Made by a program: the position numbers and the translations under genes. Shown here piece after piece: positions 36,279-45,264 of a DNA stretch of 64,000 bases. The notes beneath the pieces were generated by a model. The model was not told the DNA's origin. It saw only the letters and a program-made list of their open reading frames with translations, and did no database searches. The DNA lies in assembly GCA_009783085.1 (NCBI GenBank), contig WRHU01000003.1, positions 62,001 through 126,000 of the forward strand. The letters are read 5' to 3'. Source of the stretch: Coriobacteriia bacterium (lineage in GTDB: Bacteria > Actinomycetota > Coriobacteriia > Coriobacteriales > UBA8131). Each line of letters begins with the position of its first letter. Positions within the stretch are counted from its first letter, which is position 1.

Positions 36279-36370
36279 CAAGTAAGAACTGGCTAATAAA
36301 AAAGTAAGAAAAAATATAACCCACGTATAGAAACGGTACAGAGCCGGTACAGAATCGTGTGCCATGATGG
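36279..36370 (+). repeat. CAAGTAAGAACTGG dispersed repeat (toxin-promoter relic)
   Basis: Nearly the same sequence lies on the minus strand at 47140-47233: CAAGTAAGAACTGGCTAATA, a second AAGTAAGAAAAAATATA block, ATAGAAACGGTACAGA and then AGAATCG..TGCYATGRTG. In the 47-kb copy it is the promoter region of the toxin-like gene. Here no toxin follows, only yraN, so this looks like a detached half. Confidence 0.65.
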
Positions 36371-36417
36371 CTTTCCGCAGTTGCCCAAAAGGAGGGCAGC
36401 ACGTAGAAAGGAGCATC

Positions 36418-36987
36418 ATGGAACACGCAGAAGTACCGATGGAAGCACGGGCAGGAGCAGTTATGGAGCGACCTGTCGAGGGAGAAAAATCCAGAGAAAC
36501 ACGCAATCAAACACGCAATCTCGAACGCAAATCTTTATCACCGGCACGTACCATCAAGAAACCTGTTGCGCCGCCAGCCAGCCGCGCAAAAAACGCAGCC
36601 GCCTCACCTGCTCGCAACACCAAAAAAGCCAAAGAAATAGGGAGAAAAGGTGAGGAGGTCGCTTGCCTCTATCTTGCAGAAAACAACATTCAAATACTTG
36701 AGCGCAACTGGCGTTGTGGGGCAGGGGAGGCAGATGTTATTGCTCGTGAGGGCGATGACCTTGCATTCATAGAGGTCAAAACTCGCTCATCTCTTAACCT
36801 TGGCTTTCCTGAGGACGCCATAACACGCGACAAGCGGAGCAAGTATGAGCGCATTGCACTTCATTATCTGGCAGCCCACGCACAGCCGAGCTCTCGGGTA
36901 CGTTTTGATGTTATTGCGGTGGTGCTCATTGAAGAAGCTCAGGCTTTGCTGCGCCATCATCGAGATGCTTTTGGTGTTGGTGAATGA
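36418..36987 (+). CDS. yraN: YraN/UPF0102 family endonuclease-fold protein
   Basis: Start moved from the track value (36364) to ATG 36418, which follows AAAGGAG. Of its 189 residues the last 120 are the UPF0102 domain: KEIGRKGEEVACLYLAENN, LERNWRCGAGEADVIAREG and FIEVKTRSSLNLGFPEDAI, with the restriction-endonuclease-like E-x-D...ExK arrangement. The first 70 residues are a basic, Ala/Arg/Lys-rich extension. The neighbourhood rnhB-yraN-yifB-dprA is a widespread order linked to DNA processing and uptake; the exact role of YraN is not established. Confidence 0.88.
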   Translation: MEHAEVPMEARAGAVMERPVEGEKSRETRNQTRNLERKSLSPARTIKKPVAPPASRAKNAAASPARNTKKAKEIGRKGEEVACLYLAENNIQILERNWRCGAGEADVIAREGDDLAFIEVKTRSSLNLGFPEDAITRDKRSKYERIALHYLAAHAQPSSRVRFDVIAVVLIEEAQALLRHHRDAFGVGE

Positions 36988-37018
36988 TGCAGCGAGCGAC
37001 GTCCACCAGAAAGGAGGC

Positions 37019-38725
37019 ATGATGCGAGGCAGAACGGAGCGTATGGCGTGTGTTAATACGGCGACCATAAATGGCGTGGAGACCCTGCCCGTTACCGTTG
37101 AAGTAAGCATTGGCAGCGGTTTGCCGGGTATCTCTATAGTGGGCATGCCCGATTTGGCGGTGCAGGAGGCACGCTTGCGTGTGCGTCTTGCGCTTATTGC
37201 CGCAGGCTTTGAGGTGCCCCAGCGCCATGTGGTGGTAAATCTCGCACCCTCCTCACTAAAAAAGATAGGATCAGGTTTTGATCTGCCCATTGCTCTGGGG
37301 ATTTTGATTGCCACCGAGCAGCTTGCGCCCGAGCTTATTGGGGAGTACGTTTGTGTTGGTGAGCTTTCGCTCGATGGCTCGGTGCGCCCCGTCAAAGGTT
37401 TGCTTGCTTACGAGAAGCACGCCCATGAGGCTGGTTTTGGCTTGCTAACGGCACCCGTCGAGCAAGGTGTGTATGAGCTTTCTGAGTCTGAGCATTTTTG
37501 TATAGCTTCGCTTGCCGATTTGCACACGGGTGAGTTTATGCTGCCGAATGCTCGCACTACGCAGCATGCAGAAATGGACTTTGATTTTTGCGAAATTGAC
37601 GGCAACGATGTGGCAAAACGAGCCCTGCAAATTGCCGCTGCTGGCTCGCATGGCATTTTGCTGGTAGGGCCTCCCGGCTCGGGAAAGTCGATGATGGCTG
37701 CACGCCTGCCCACTATTTTGCCGCCGCTTGATAAAAATGAACGTATTGAAAGCGCAATGATTCACTCGGTTGCTGGCTTATCTTTTGATGGGATTCTAGC
37801 TGGCTTTCAGCCCTTTCGCTCTCCGCACCACAGTGCCTCGCAGGCAGGTTTGATGGGTGGCGGTTCGCCGGCATCTCCTGGGGAGGTTTCGCTGGCGCAC
37901 AGCGGTGTTTTGTTTTTGGATGAAATGCCTGAGTTTGGCAACGCTGTTTTACAGATGCTGCGTCAACCCATAGAAACTGGTCTGGTTTCTTTGGCGCGTG
38001 CGCGCGGTACGGTGGTGTTTCCTGCACGCTTTTTGCTGGTAGGTGCTGCCAATCCGTGCCCGTGCGGTTACTACGGTGACGCACAGCACGCTTGTCGCTG
38101 TACTCCTGCCCAAATTACTAATTATCAAGGACGCATTGGGGGTCCGCTTATGGATAGGTTTGATTTGATAGTAAAAGTGTGGCGAAGCGACCCCACGCAG
38201 GTCTTAAGAACGGGGAAGGGCACGAGCTCGATGGCTTTGCGCGAGGGGGTTTTGCAGGCACGTGCTTATCGGGAAAAACGAGAGGCTGCTTTTGCCGAAA
38301 TGTCTGAAGATATGCTCACGCACAAGGGCAAAGGCAAGAACAAGAGTGTGGAGTCTGTAGCAAAGCCTGTTGAGGAGCTGGCTGCACACGTGGGAGAAGT
38401 GGGCGATGTGAGCGAAGTGTACGAAGTGTACGATGGGGGCGAAGAGGGCGAAGCGTGCGATGGAGGCGAAGTGTGCGAAGCGTGTGAGAAGGGCGAAGCG
38501 CCAACAGGAAAAGGCGCACGTCTTATCGCCTCGTGTTTTCTTGGTGCAAAAGAGCTTAGTTGTCTTGAGGATATGGCACGCCACTACCATCTCAGTGGGC
38601 GAGGCATTATGCGTGCGCTTGCCGTTGCCCGCACCATCGCCGACATTGAGCAGCAAGAAAAGGTGAGCAATGAGCATCTCTTAGAGGCGATTACCTTTAG
38701 GGCAGACGGGGAGGACGGACTATGA
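37019..38725 (+). CDS. comM: YifB/ComM-type Mg-chelatase-like AAA+ ATPase
   Basis: The track ORF runs back into yraN; I place the start at ATG 37019 after AAAGGAGG, or ATG 37043 (MACVNTATINGVETLPVTVE, the usual family start). An N-terminal Lon-like ChlI domain (IVGMPDLAVQEARLRVRLAL) precedes the AAA+ core: Walker A GPPGSGKS, Walker B HSGVLFLDEMPEF, ANPCPCGYYGD and the C-terminal AKELSCLEDMARHYHLSGRG. ComM is a helicase that drives branch migration in natural transformation. A Glu/Gly/Cys-rich insert of about 65 residues with repeats (EEGEACDGGEVCEACEKGEA) splits the C-terminal part. Confidence 0.92.
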   Translation: MMRGRTERMACVNTATINGVETLPVTVEVSIGSGLPGISIVGMPDLAVQEARLRVRLALIAAGFEVPQRHVVVNLAPSSLKKIGSGFDLPIALGILIATEQLAPELIGEYVCVGELSLDGSVRPVKGLLAYEKHAHEAGFGLLTAPVEQGVYELSESEHFCIASLADLHTGEFMLPNARTTQHAEMDFDFCEIDGNDVAKRALQIAAAGSHGILLVGPPGSGKSMMAARLPTILPPLDKNERIESAMIHSVAGLSFDGILAGFQPFRSPHHSASQAGLMGGGSPASPGEVSLAHSGVLFLDEMPEFGNAVLQMLRQPIETGLVSLARARGTVVFPARFLLVGAANPCPCGYYGDAQHACRCTPAQITNYQGRIGGPLMDRFDLIVKVWRSDPTQVLRTGKGTSSMALREGVLQARAYREKREAAFAEMSEDMLTHKGKGKNKSVESVAKPVEELAAHVGEVGDVSEVYEVYDGGEEGEACDGGEVCEACEKGEAPTGKGARLIASCFLGAKELSCLEDMARHYHLSGRGIMRALAVARTIADIEQQEKVSNEHLLEAITFRADGEDGL

Positions 38726-39702
38726 GCGCTGCTACTCTTAACGGCTCTCGCTCAGAAATAGCCGCAGGGCACCCCTTGTTTCCGTCTGATTTGAGCGAGC
38801 TACAAGAGCCTGTCAAACGTTTATATTGTGTGGGAGAAGTTGGCCTGCTTGCGCTGCCCTCGCTTGCCATTGTTGGCGCACGTAAGGCAAGCCCCTATGG
38901 CCAAAGCTGTGCTCATCGTTTTGCTCGCCGGGCAGCGCAAGCAGGCTTAGTTGTGGTTTCGGGAGGAGCTATCGGCTGTGACCAGGCAGCGCATCGTGGT
39001 GCGCTTGAAGCCGGTGGCAAGACCATCGTTGTTTTGGGCTGTGGTGCAAATGTTGTCTATCCATTGCGAGGGCGTGTTCTTTTTGAGGAAGTGCTTGCCA
39101 CCGGCGGGCTAATAATTTCTGAGGCTCCATGGGATACGCCGCCTTTGCGGTGGGCGTTTCGCAAACGCAATCGCATTATTGCTGCTTTAGCGTACGCAAC
39201 ACTCATAGTAGAAGCAGGTTTGCCGAGCGGCACCTTTTCAACGGCGGACTATACGCTTGCGCAAGGCAAAGATGTGCTCGCCGTGCCAGGCTCCATTGAC
39301 TCTAGAGAGTCGCACGGTTCTAATCGTCTGATTTTGCAGGGTGCGTATCCCATTATTGATCTTGACAGCTTTGACGATACGCTTGCAGGCATTTTTGGAG
39401 TGAACCTTGAGGAAGCAGGTTCGCAAGACGTGGCTGCACGCACCACACCCGAAGTCGCCGCCCAAAACAACACCACTTTGTCACTGAGTAAAAAGGAAGC
39501 GGACATACTTAAAGCTTGTACCGCCCAGTCCTTGCGTGCCGAGGAGCTTGTTGGGGCTCTTGCGGCATCTACGCAGCAAAACAACGAAAGCAAAAACCAA
39601 GTGCCTGATCTTTTAGAGGTCATACGTCTTTTGTCAGGTTTGGAACTCAAGCGCAAAATTGTTCGGCTGCGCGATGGTCGCTATGCTGCGAAAACTGGTT
39701 AG
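38722..39702 (+). CDS. dprA: DNA-processing protein DprA
   Basis: A 326-residue Rossmann-like protein that loads RecA on incoming single-stranded DNA. Family motifs: AIVGARKASPYG, VVSGGAIGCDQAAHRGALEAGG, VLGCGANVVYPLRGRVLFEE and AVPGSIDSRESHGSNRLI. A winged-helix end domain (KKEADILKACTAQSLRAEEL) is present. It overlaps comM by four bases (ATGA). Confidence 0.95.
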   Translation: MSAATLNGSRSEIAAGHPLFPSDLSELQEPVKRLYCVGEVGLLALPSLAIVGARKASPYGQSCAHRFARRAAQAGLVVVSGGAIGCDQAAHRGALEAGGKTIVVLGCGANVVYPLRGRVLFEEVLATGGLIISEAPWDTPPLRWAFRKRNRIIAALAYATLIVEAGLPSGTFSTADYTLAQGKDVLAVPGSIDSRESHGSNRLILQGAYPIIDLDSFDDTLAGIFGVNLEEAGSQDVAARTTPEVAAQNNTTLSLSKKEADILKACTAQSLRAEELVGALAASTQQNNESKNQVPDLLEVIRLLSGLELKRKIVRLRDGRYAAKTG

Positions 39703-40204
39703 GTGTTGTGTACGTCTGCGCAGGTGTTGTTTTTCAAGGCGCACTCCAACGCTAAGCCGCCAAACCGCAGAAGGAACGGTTACGTATCTCAAAGCTTTTG
39801 AGAGGCTCTCTGCAGACGAAAAACGTGTAATCAGAAAGCTCCAGTTGAGCGGGTTTAGCTTTACAGTTAACGAGGAGAACCCCAAAGCAGCTGCCAACAT
39901 AGACCTGACGATGTGCAAAGCATTGTGGGAGATTAAGTCGTCAAAATGTGAAACTTTCTTTGCTGTGAGTGCTAATCTTGGAGATGCGGCTTGGAAATGG
40001 CGTAGGTTAGGTGACGCATCGCCCGTTAGAGTAGTTTTTGAAAACACGGGCGAGGTTTCAGAAACTGTAGTAATTAAGCAGATAAAGAAACTCATGCCTC
40101 ATATACAATATAAACCCGAAAAGAGTGACAAGGTGATGATTTTTACCGTAGACGAGGTCTTGTATATTGGTAAAAGTGGAAAAATCAGGTGGCTAGGGAA
40201 ATAG
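39683..40204 (+). pseudogene. CdiA-C/PD-(D/E)XK-like nuclease domain, probably a 5'-truncated relic
   Basis: The frame is open to 40204, but the only ATGs lie inside dprA in another frame and no ribosome site is visible. From about 39776 the translation looks like real protein: YLKAFERLSADEKRVIRKLQLSGFSFTVNEEN, then IDLTMCKALWEIKSS with the D...ExK spacing of PD-(D/E)XK nucleases, VRVVFENTGE, and VMIFTVDEVLYIGK. This order resembles the C-terminal tRNA-nuclease domain of CdiA-type toxins, also found at the end of phage head proteins. I infer a detached toxin domain. No immunity gene follows; two terminator-like repeats do. Confidence 0.5.
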
Positions 40205-40208
40205 AAAA

Positions 40209-40422
40209 CGCCCTCGTGTCCGTAGTAAACCGGGCGTAGGGCTTTTTCATGTGAATATTATATCACAAGCTGTCCGCATATGGTCACTGCTTCGGTCAAT
40301 TTCTAAGACCGAAAACAAAAAAAGTCCCCGTTTCCCCAAAAGGCGGGCGTAGGACTTTTTCATGCCAAGAATTGTATCACAAGTTGTTCATATATGGTCG
40401 CTGTTTCAGTCAGTTCTGCAAA
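40209..40422 (+). repeat. Tandem pair of about 110-bp terminator-bearing repeats
   Basis: Units at about 40209-40305 and 40322-40418 share GGGCGTAGG[G/A]CTTTTTCATG, TATCACAAG[C/T]TGT, CATATGGTC[A/G]CTG and TCAGT/TCAATTTCT segments. Each begins with a hairpin (ACGCCC...GGGCGT; AGTCC...GGACT) followed by TTTTT, so each is a rho-independent terminator. Confidence 0.7.
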
Positions 40423-40442
40423 GCGTTTAGGTTATTAAGCAC

Positions 40443-41372
40443 CTACGAACAACGCTCGTGTTCTTTTTCGGTAACTACAAAACGACAAGCTTGCGGCAAC
40501 AAACGAGCTTCAAAAGGCGTGCAGGCACCCGTGGGTTCTCCATCAAACTGTATTGCCAAAGGTGGGTCAGACTCTACCCGCACCGTCTTAGACAAGCAAA
40601 CTTCAAGCGCATCGGCGCGTCCTGGAAACAAACCATCTCGGTCGAGAAAAGCCCCAAATACGGCGGGCAAAAGCTCAATAGCACTATGCGACTTAATAAC
40701 GGCAACCTCAAACAAACCGTCGCGTGCGTCGTTTCCGTGTGTTATGGCAACGTCAGGAAAAATCTTGGCAAAGTTAATGACCAAAACCGCAATGCCATCT
40801 ATTTCAAGAACCTTATCATCGAGAGTAATGGTAAAGTGAGCGACCGTTGGTAGGGGATTGGTGATGGCCGAGGCAAGATACGCCATAGGGCCGAGCAGCC
40901 CTTTGAGTTTTTCAGAATCCTCCATAATACGTGCATCATAACCAGCACCTGCCATAACAGCAAAACCTCGCGTTTGCTTGCCCTCCTCGGTTTCAAAACT
41001 GAGTTCGCCCAAATCATAGTCAACCGTTGTATTTTCTCGCACCAATTTTGCCAAAGCAACGGGCTCTTCGGGCTGGTCAAGGTTGGTAACGATGAGATTT
41101 CCCGTTCCAGCAGGAAACGGCAAAAGGGGAACGCCCGAATTGCGCAGGGCATAACCCACTGCCGAGATAGTCGCATCGCCGCCTGCTGCAACCACTCGGT
41201 CAAAACTGGTGGCATCGGAAAGCAGGCTCTCTATTGCCGTCGAACCATTGGCTGAACCGTTGGTCGAGCGCACAACAAGCTCATCGCCATCGCCATTGAG
41301 TTTTCTCATAAAGTCATACACAGCGCCGTCTTGCAGTCCGCTGCTCAGATTGTTGATGATAAGCGTGCGCAT
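40443..41372 (-). CDS. Diacylglycerol kinase family lipid kinase
   Basis: Start moved from 41462 to ATG 41372 (MRTLIINNLSSG) with AGGA nine bases upstream, giving 309 residues. It is a DAGK-catalytic-domain protein (PF00781 type) that phosphorylates a membrane lipid using ATP; substrate unknown (diacylglycerol or other). The nucleotide motif is AAGGDATIS, with Ala where most members have the Gly of GGDGT. PAGTGNLIVTNL and the C-terminal QFDGEPTG are conserved. One of three intact minus-strand genes outside the mobile region, divergent from rnd. Confidence 0.82.
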   Translation of the reverse strand: MRTLIINNLSSGLQDGAVYDFMRKLNGDGDELVVRSTNGSANGSTAIESLLSDATSFDRVVAAGGDATISAVGYALRNSGVPLLPFPAGTGNLIVTNLDQPEEPVALAKLVRENTTVDYDLGELSFETEEGKQTRGFAVMAGAGYDARIMEDSEKLKGLLGPMAYLASAITNPLPTVAHFTITLDDKVLEIDGIAVLVINFAKIFPDVAITHGNDARDGLFEVAVIKSHSAIELLPAVFGAFLDRDGLFPGRADALEVCLSKTVRVESDPPLAIQFDGEPTGACTPFEARLLPQACRFVVTEKEHERCS

Positions 41373-41528
41373 GATATTTGTCCTGTCATTCGTCGAGCAT
41401 TGCCCATTGTCGTATTCAACTATAGCAAAAAAGAGTATGATGAATGAACCAAAGATACGCAAGCAGGCGATAAGCGAACGGCTAGCAAAATATGCGTCAA
41501 ACTATGAAAGGGCTAGAACGGAGAGCGT

Positions 41529-42680
41529 GTGTATATTGACACTTTAGAAAAACTGAATGATTTTGTTGCACAGGCGACCCATTCAGACATTTTGGCCCTT
41601 GATACCGAGTTTATACGGGAGCGAACCTACAGCGCAAAACTTTGCCTTATTCAGTGTGCAACCGAACAAGTAAGTGCCGTCATTGACCCTTTGGCTATAC
41701 AAGACTTACAACCTTTGGCGCAGCTTTTCGAAAATCCCAACATTACAAAAATAATCCATGCAAGCGACCAGGATTGTGCAATTATTTATAACGAGTTTGG
41801 CATTGTGCCCAAGCCCCTTTTTGACACCCAGTATGCGGCAACCTTGCTGGGGGCTTCTCACCAAATTAGCCTTGCAAATCTGGTGCGCTTGCATTGTGAC
41901 GTTCAGCTTGACAAGCGTGACACCTTTACCGACTGGCTTAAGCGTCCCTTAACCTCGCATCAGATCGAGTATGCCTTGGCTGATGTAGCCTACCTACCGC
42001 AAATCTATCGCACCATGGTTGCAGAACTCGACAAGCTGGGTCGTTTGAGTTGGCTTGATGAAGAGTTTGAACGCATAAGCGACGCAAAAAACTATCAGCT
42101 TGACTTTGATAAGCTTTGGCATAAGGTCAAAGGTGTGCAGTCTTTTCCGCCACGAAAACTTGCGCTCATACAGGCGGTTGCCCTGTGGCGAGAACGCATT
42201 GCAAAACGAAAAAACTCTCCTCGCCGGTGGGTTTTATCCGACGAACAAATAATAGAGATAGTGCGCCGTGAGCCGCCTTCGGTAGATGACTTGCTTGAGG
42301 TGCGTGGCGTGCGCGAGAAGCTCGGAGAGCATTGGGCAAAAGAGGTGTTTTCGGTTCTTGAAAAAGCTCGTGCTTTGCCCGAGGAGCAGTGGCCCCGCCC
42401 TGAACGAGGAGTTTCTCGTGGTGTTGAAACGGCGGCGAGTCTTGACCTCATGTATGCGTTGCTTCGTTTGCGTGCCCAAGAGAATAACATTGCTCCAACG
42501 GTGTTGGGAAATCGTGACGATTTGTCGCAGGTAATAGCAGGCGAACACGAAAACGTACCAATTTTGCAGGGTTGGCGGCGCGAAATTGTGGGCGCAGAGC
42601 TGCTCGATCTTCTTGCGGGACGCCTGGCGCTTCACCTTGAAGATAATTCGGTAAAAGTTACCTTACGAGAGTTACCATGA
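41529..42680 (+). CDS. rnd: Ribonuclease D
   Basis: A 383-residue 3'-5' exoribonuclease for tRNA 3' processing. The DEDDy active site is complete: LDTEFIRERTY, IHASDQDCAI, and DVAYLPQIY with the catalytic Tyr. An HRDC domain follows (RWVLSDEQIIEIVRREPPSVDDLLEVRGV). Start GTG 41529 with GGAG upstream. The short divergent gap to the lipid kinase gene holds a TATGAT that could be its -10. Confidence 0.93.
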   Translation: MYIDTLEKLNDFVAQATHSDILALDTEFIRERTYSAKLCLIQCATEQVSAVIDPLAIQDLQPLAQLFENPNITKIIHASDQDCAIIYNEFGIVPKPLFDTQYAATLLGASHQISLANLVRLHCDVQLDKRDTFTDWLKRPLTSHQIEYALADVAYLPQIYRTMVAELDKLGRLSWLDEEFERISDAKNYQLDFDKLWHKVKGVQSFPPRKLALIQAVALWRERIAKRKNSPRRWVLSDEQIIEIVRREPPSVDDLLEVRGVREKLGEHWAKEVFSVLEKARALPEEQWPRPERGVSRGVETAASLDLMYALLRLRAQENNIAPTVLGNRDDLSQVIAGEHENVPILQGWRREIVGAELLDLLAGRLALHLEDNSVKVTLRELP

Positions 42681-42780
42681 AAGGCAAAGTGCGGTACTAT
42701 ACAACAAGCAATGAAAGTATGCTAAAAAGAGCCTTTATGGCAGGTGTGTGGAATAGGTAAATTGTTGAAAAGGAGAAGTC

Positions 42781-43476
42781 ATGGATTTAACTTATCTGTT
42801 AGTTCTTGTGGTTACGCTCGCTTTGGGAGCTGGCTCTCAGTTTCTCATCAAATCGACGTATAAGAAATGGAGTCAAGTTCCTATCTCAACGCAACTTACA
42901 GGTGCTGAGGTAGCGCGCAATATGCTTGATGCCAACGGCTTGACCCATGTTACTATTCAAAAGATTCCTGGTATTGAGGGAGATTTGTCAGACCACTTTG
43001 ATCCGAGAAATAATGTCGTGTCTCTTTCGGAAAGCGTGCACGACCGTGCGACGGTTGGAGCAACGGCGGTTGCCTGCCACGAATGTGGTCATGCGGTGCA
43101 GCATGCTAGAGGATATGCGCCAGCTAAGCTTCGTGGTTCTTTGGTGCCCGTGGTCAATCTTGCCTCAAACTCTTGGATGCTGGTACTCATGGCAGGTATT
43201 TTTATGCTTACTCAGGCTATCCCTGGTGCAACGCAGCTCATCTGGCTTGCCATAATTCTCTATGGTGCAGTTATTTTGTTCCAAGTGGTTACGCTGCCGG
43301 TTGAGTTTGATGCAACGAGTCGTGGCCTTGCCTACATTCGGTCAAATCCTGCGGTAACAGCGCAAGAAAGTGGCGGAGCTAAATCAGTTTTGCGCGCTGC
43401 TGCGCTTACCTATGTGGCTGCTGCTCTGTCATCGCTGCTGTACTTGCTGTATTTGCTTACCATGGTACGCCGTTAG
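42781..43476 (+). CDS. Membrane zinc metallopeptidase (YugP family)
   Basis: A 231-residue integral membrane protein with an N-terminal TM helix, a zinc-binding HECGHAVQHA motif (HExxH) and three further TM helices (about 117-230). This is the PF04298/YugP family; its substrate is unknown. AAAAGGAGAAGTC precedes the ATG. A TACTAT at 42694-42699 may be its promoter. Confidence 0.88.
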   Translation: MDLTYLLVLVVTLALGAGSQFLIKSTYKKWSQVPISTQLTGAEVARNMLDANGLTHVTIQKIPGIEGDLSDHFDPRNNVVSLSESVHDRATVGATAVACHECGHAVQHARGYAPAKLRGSLVPVVNLASNSWMLVLMAGIFMLTQAIPGATQLIWLAIILYGAVILFQVVTLPVEFDATSRGLAYIRSNPAVTAQESGGAKSVLRAAALTYVAAALSSLLYLLYLLTMVRR

Positions 43477-43577
43477 TGTGTGACGCGTAGCACTTGCTAT
43501 TTGCTGCCAAACGCTTGACACTGAGCGATTAACCAAAGATTTCTTTTGTTGTGCTTACGTTTTTACGAGGAGCTTAT

Positions 43578-43925
43578 ATGACAGACTGCATGTTTTGCAA
43601 GATAGCGGCGGGGGAGATTTCTGCTACCGTTGTGTATGAGGACGATGACGTTATTGCGTTTGAAGACGTTAATCCGCAAGTGCCCGTCCATACGCTCATC
43701 ATTCCTAAGCAGCACTATGCCAACATTGGCGATGATGTGCCAAGTGAGGTGTTGGGCAAGGTCTTTTCAACGGTAAAAAAGGTAGCCGAGCTAAAAGGTA
43801 TTGAAGAGAACGGCTATCGCATTGTCGCCAATACGGGAGATGATGCAAGGCAAACGGTGCATCACCTGCACGTACACGTATTGGGCGGAATGCGCTTGCC
43901 CATTCGCATGGGCCCCGCAGATTAG
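43578..43925 (+). CDS. HIT family nucleotide-binding protein (HinT-like)
   Basis: Start corrected to ATG 43578 (MTDCMFCKIAAGE) after GAGGAGC; the track starts nine codons earlier. A 115-residue histidine-triad hydrolase of the HinT branch, cleaving purine nucleoside phosphoramidates. It has the N-terminal CxxC, FEDVNPQVPVHTLIIPKQH and the active-site HHLHVHVLGG. Confidence 0.95.
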   Translation: MTDCMFCKIAAGEISATVVYEDDDVIAFEDVNPQVPVHTLIIPKQHYANIGDDVPSEVLGKVFSTVKKVAELKGIEENGYRIVANTGDDARQTVHHLHVHVLGGMRLPIRMGPAD

Positions 43926-44073
43926 TCTTTGTTTGTCCGACCAGGTAGGGTAGCTTTGCGGTGCGCTTGCTTATATGAAGGCGCTCTCTTGCCGCTCAGC
44001 CTGCTTGATTTTGTGCCCTTGGTTTTATGCCCCATAAGTCCTCGTTGAGGAATACGATAAAGAATGGAGAACT

Positions 44074-45264
44074 ATGAAAATCCTTGTTATGAATGCAGGA
44101 AGCTCGTCCCTCAAGTACCAGCTCATTGACATGGCAACTGAGGAGGTTGTTGCAATAGGTCTTTGCGAGCGCGTTGGCTCAGAGGACAGCTTTCACAAGT
44201 ATGGCCTTGACGATAACGAGCGTAAGATCGAGGTACACCTAAAAGACCATCACGATGCGGTTCAGGCAGCCATCGATGCGCTTATTGACCCAGCAGATGG
44301 TGCTATCAAATCTCTTGACGAGATAGATGCGGTGGGGCATCGCGTGGTGCATGGCGGCGAGTATTTTTCGTCATCAGTGCTTATTGACCAAGACGTACTC
44401 GATAAAGTTAAGGAATGTTCAAAGCTTGCGCCTTTGCATAATCCTGCGGGCATTATGGGCATTGAGGCGTGCGCCGATATTATGGGCGACAAGCCTCAGA
44501 TCGCAGTCTTTGATACGGCTTTCCACCAGACCATGCCAGCACGTTCTTATATGTATCCCTTGCCCTATGAGCTGTACGAAACCGAGCGAATTCGCCGCTA
44601 TGGTTTTCATGGCACTTCGCATCGCTACGTCGCTGAACGCGCCGCAGCGATGCTCGATAAGCCCATCGACGAACTTAAAATTATTACCTGTCATTTGGGC
44701 AATGGCTGCTCGATAACTGCGGTTGACAAAGGTCAGTCGGTTGATACGTCGATGGGCTTTACGCCGCTTGAGGGCTTGATGATGGGTACGCGCTGTGGCA
44801 ACATCGACCCTGCCATCGTTACCTATCTTATCGGCGAGCTAAATATGACACCCGCTGAGGCCAATGACCTTATGAACAAAAAATCGGGCTTGCTCGGTGT
44901 TTCGGGTCTTTCTAACGACTTGCGCGATGTGCGAGCTGCTGCAGAGGCTGGAAATGAGCGCGCAATACTTGCCTACGAGCTGTATTCGTATGCGGTCAAG
45001 CGCTATATTGGCTCTTATGTGTTTTCGATGGGCGGCATTGATGCGATTGTAATTACGGCAGGCGTTGGCGAGAACTGCGATCGCATGCGCCGTATGATAC
45101 TTGAAGGACTTGATGATCTAGGAATTGTTCTGGATGCAGAGCTTAATGCTAAACGGGGCGGCGAGCGTACCATCTCAGCGGCAAACTCAAAGGTTAAGAT
45201 TCTCATTATCCCTACCAATGAAGAGCTGATGATTGCCAAAGACGTTGTTGAGCTGATAGGCTAG
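44074..45264 (+). CDS. ackA: Acetate kinase
   Basis: A 396-residue ASKHA-fold kinase that makes ATP and acetate from acetyl phosphate. Motifs: VMNAGSSSLKYQLID, GHRVVHGGEYFSSSV, FDTAFHQTMP, FHGTSHRYV, HLGNGCSITAVDKGQSVDTSMGFTP and GVGENCDRMRR. pta is not next to it. The 3' end of the gene, with its stop codon, is the first unit of a 37-bp tandem repeat. Confidence 0.97.
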   Translation: MKILVMNAGSSSLKYQLIDMATEEVVAIGLCERVGSEDSFHKYGLDDNERKIEVHLKDHHDAVQAAIDALIDPADGAIKSLDEIDAVGHRVVHGGEYFSSSVLIDQDVLDKVKECSKLAPLHNPAGIMGIEACADIMGDKPQIAVFDTAFHQTMPARSYMYPLPYELYETERIRRYGFHGTSHRYVAERAAAMLDKPIDELKIITCHLGNGCSITAVDKGQSVDTSMGFTPLEGLMMGTRCGNIDPAIVTYLIGELNMTPAEANDLMNKKSGLLGVSGLSNDLRDVRAAAEAGNERAILAYELYSYAVKRYIGSYVFSMGGIDAIVITAGVGENCDRMRRMILEGLDDLGIVLDAELNAKRGGERTISAANSKVKILIIPTNEELMIAKDVVELIG

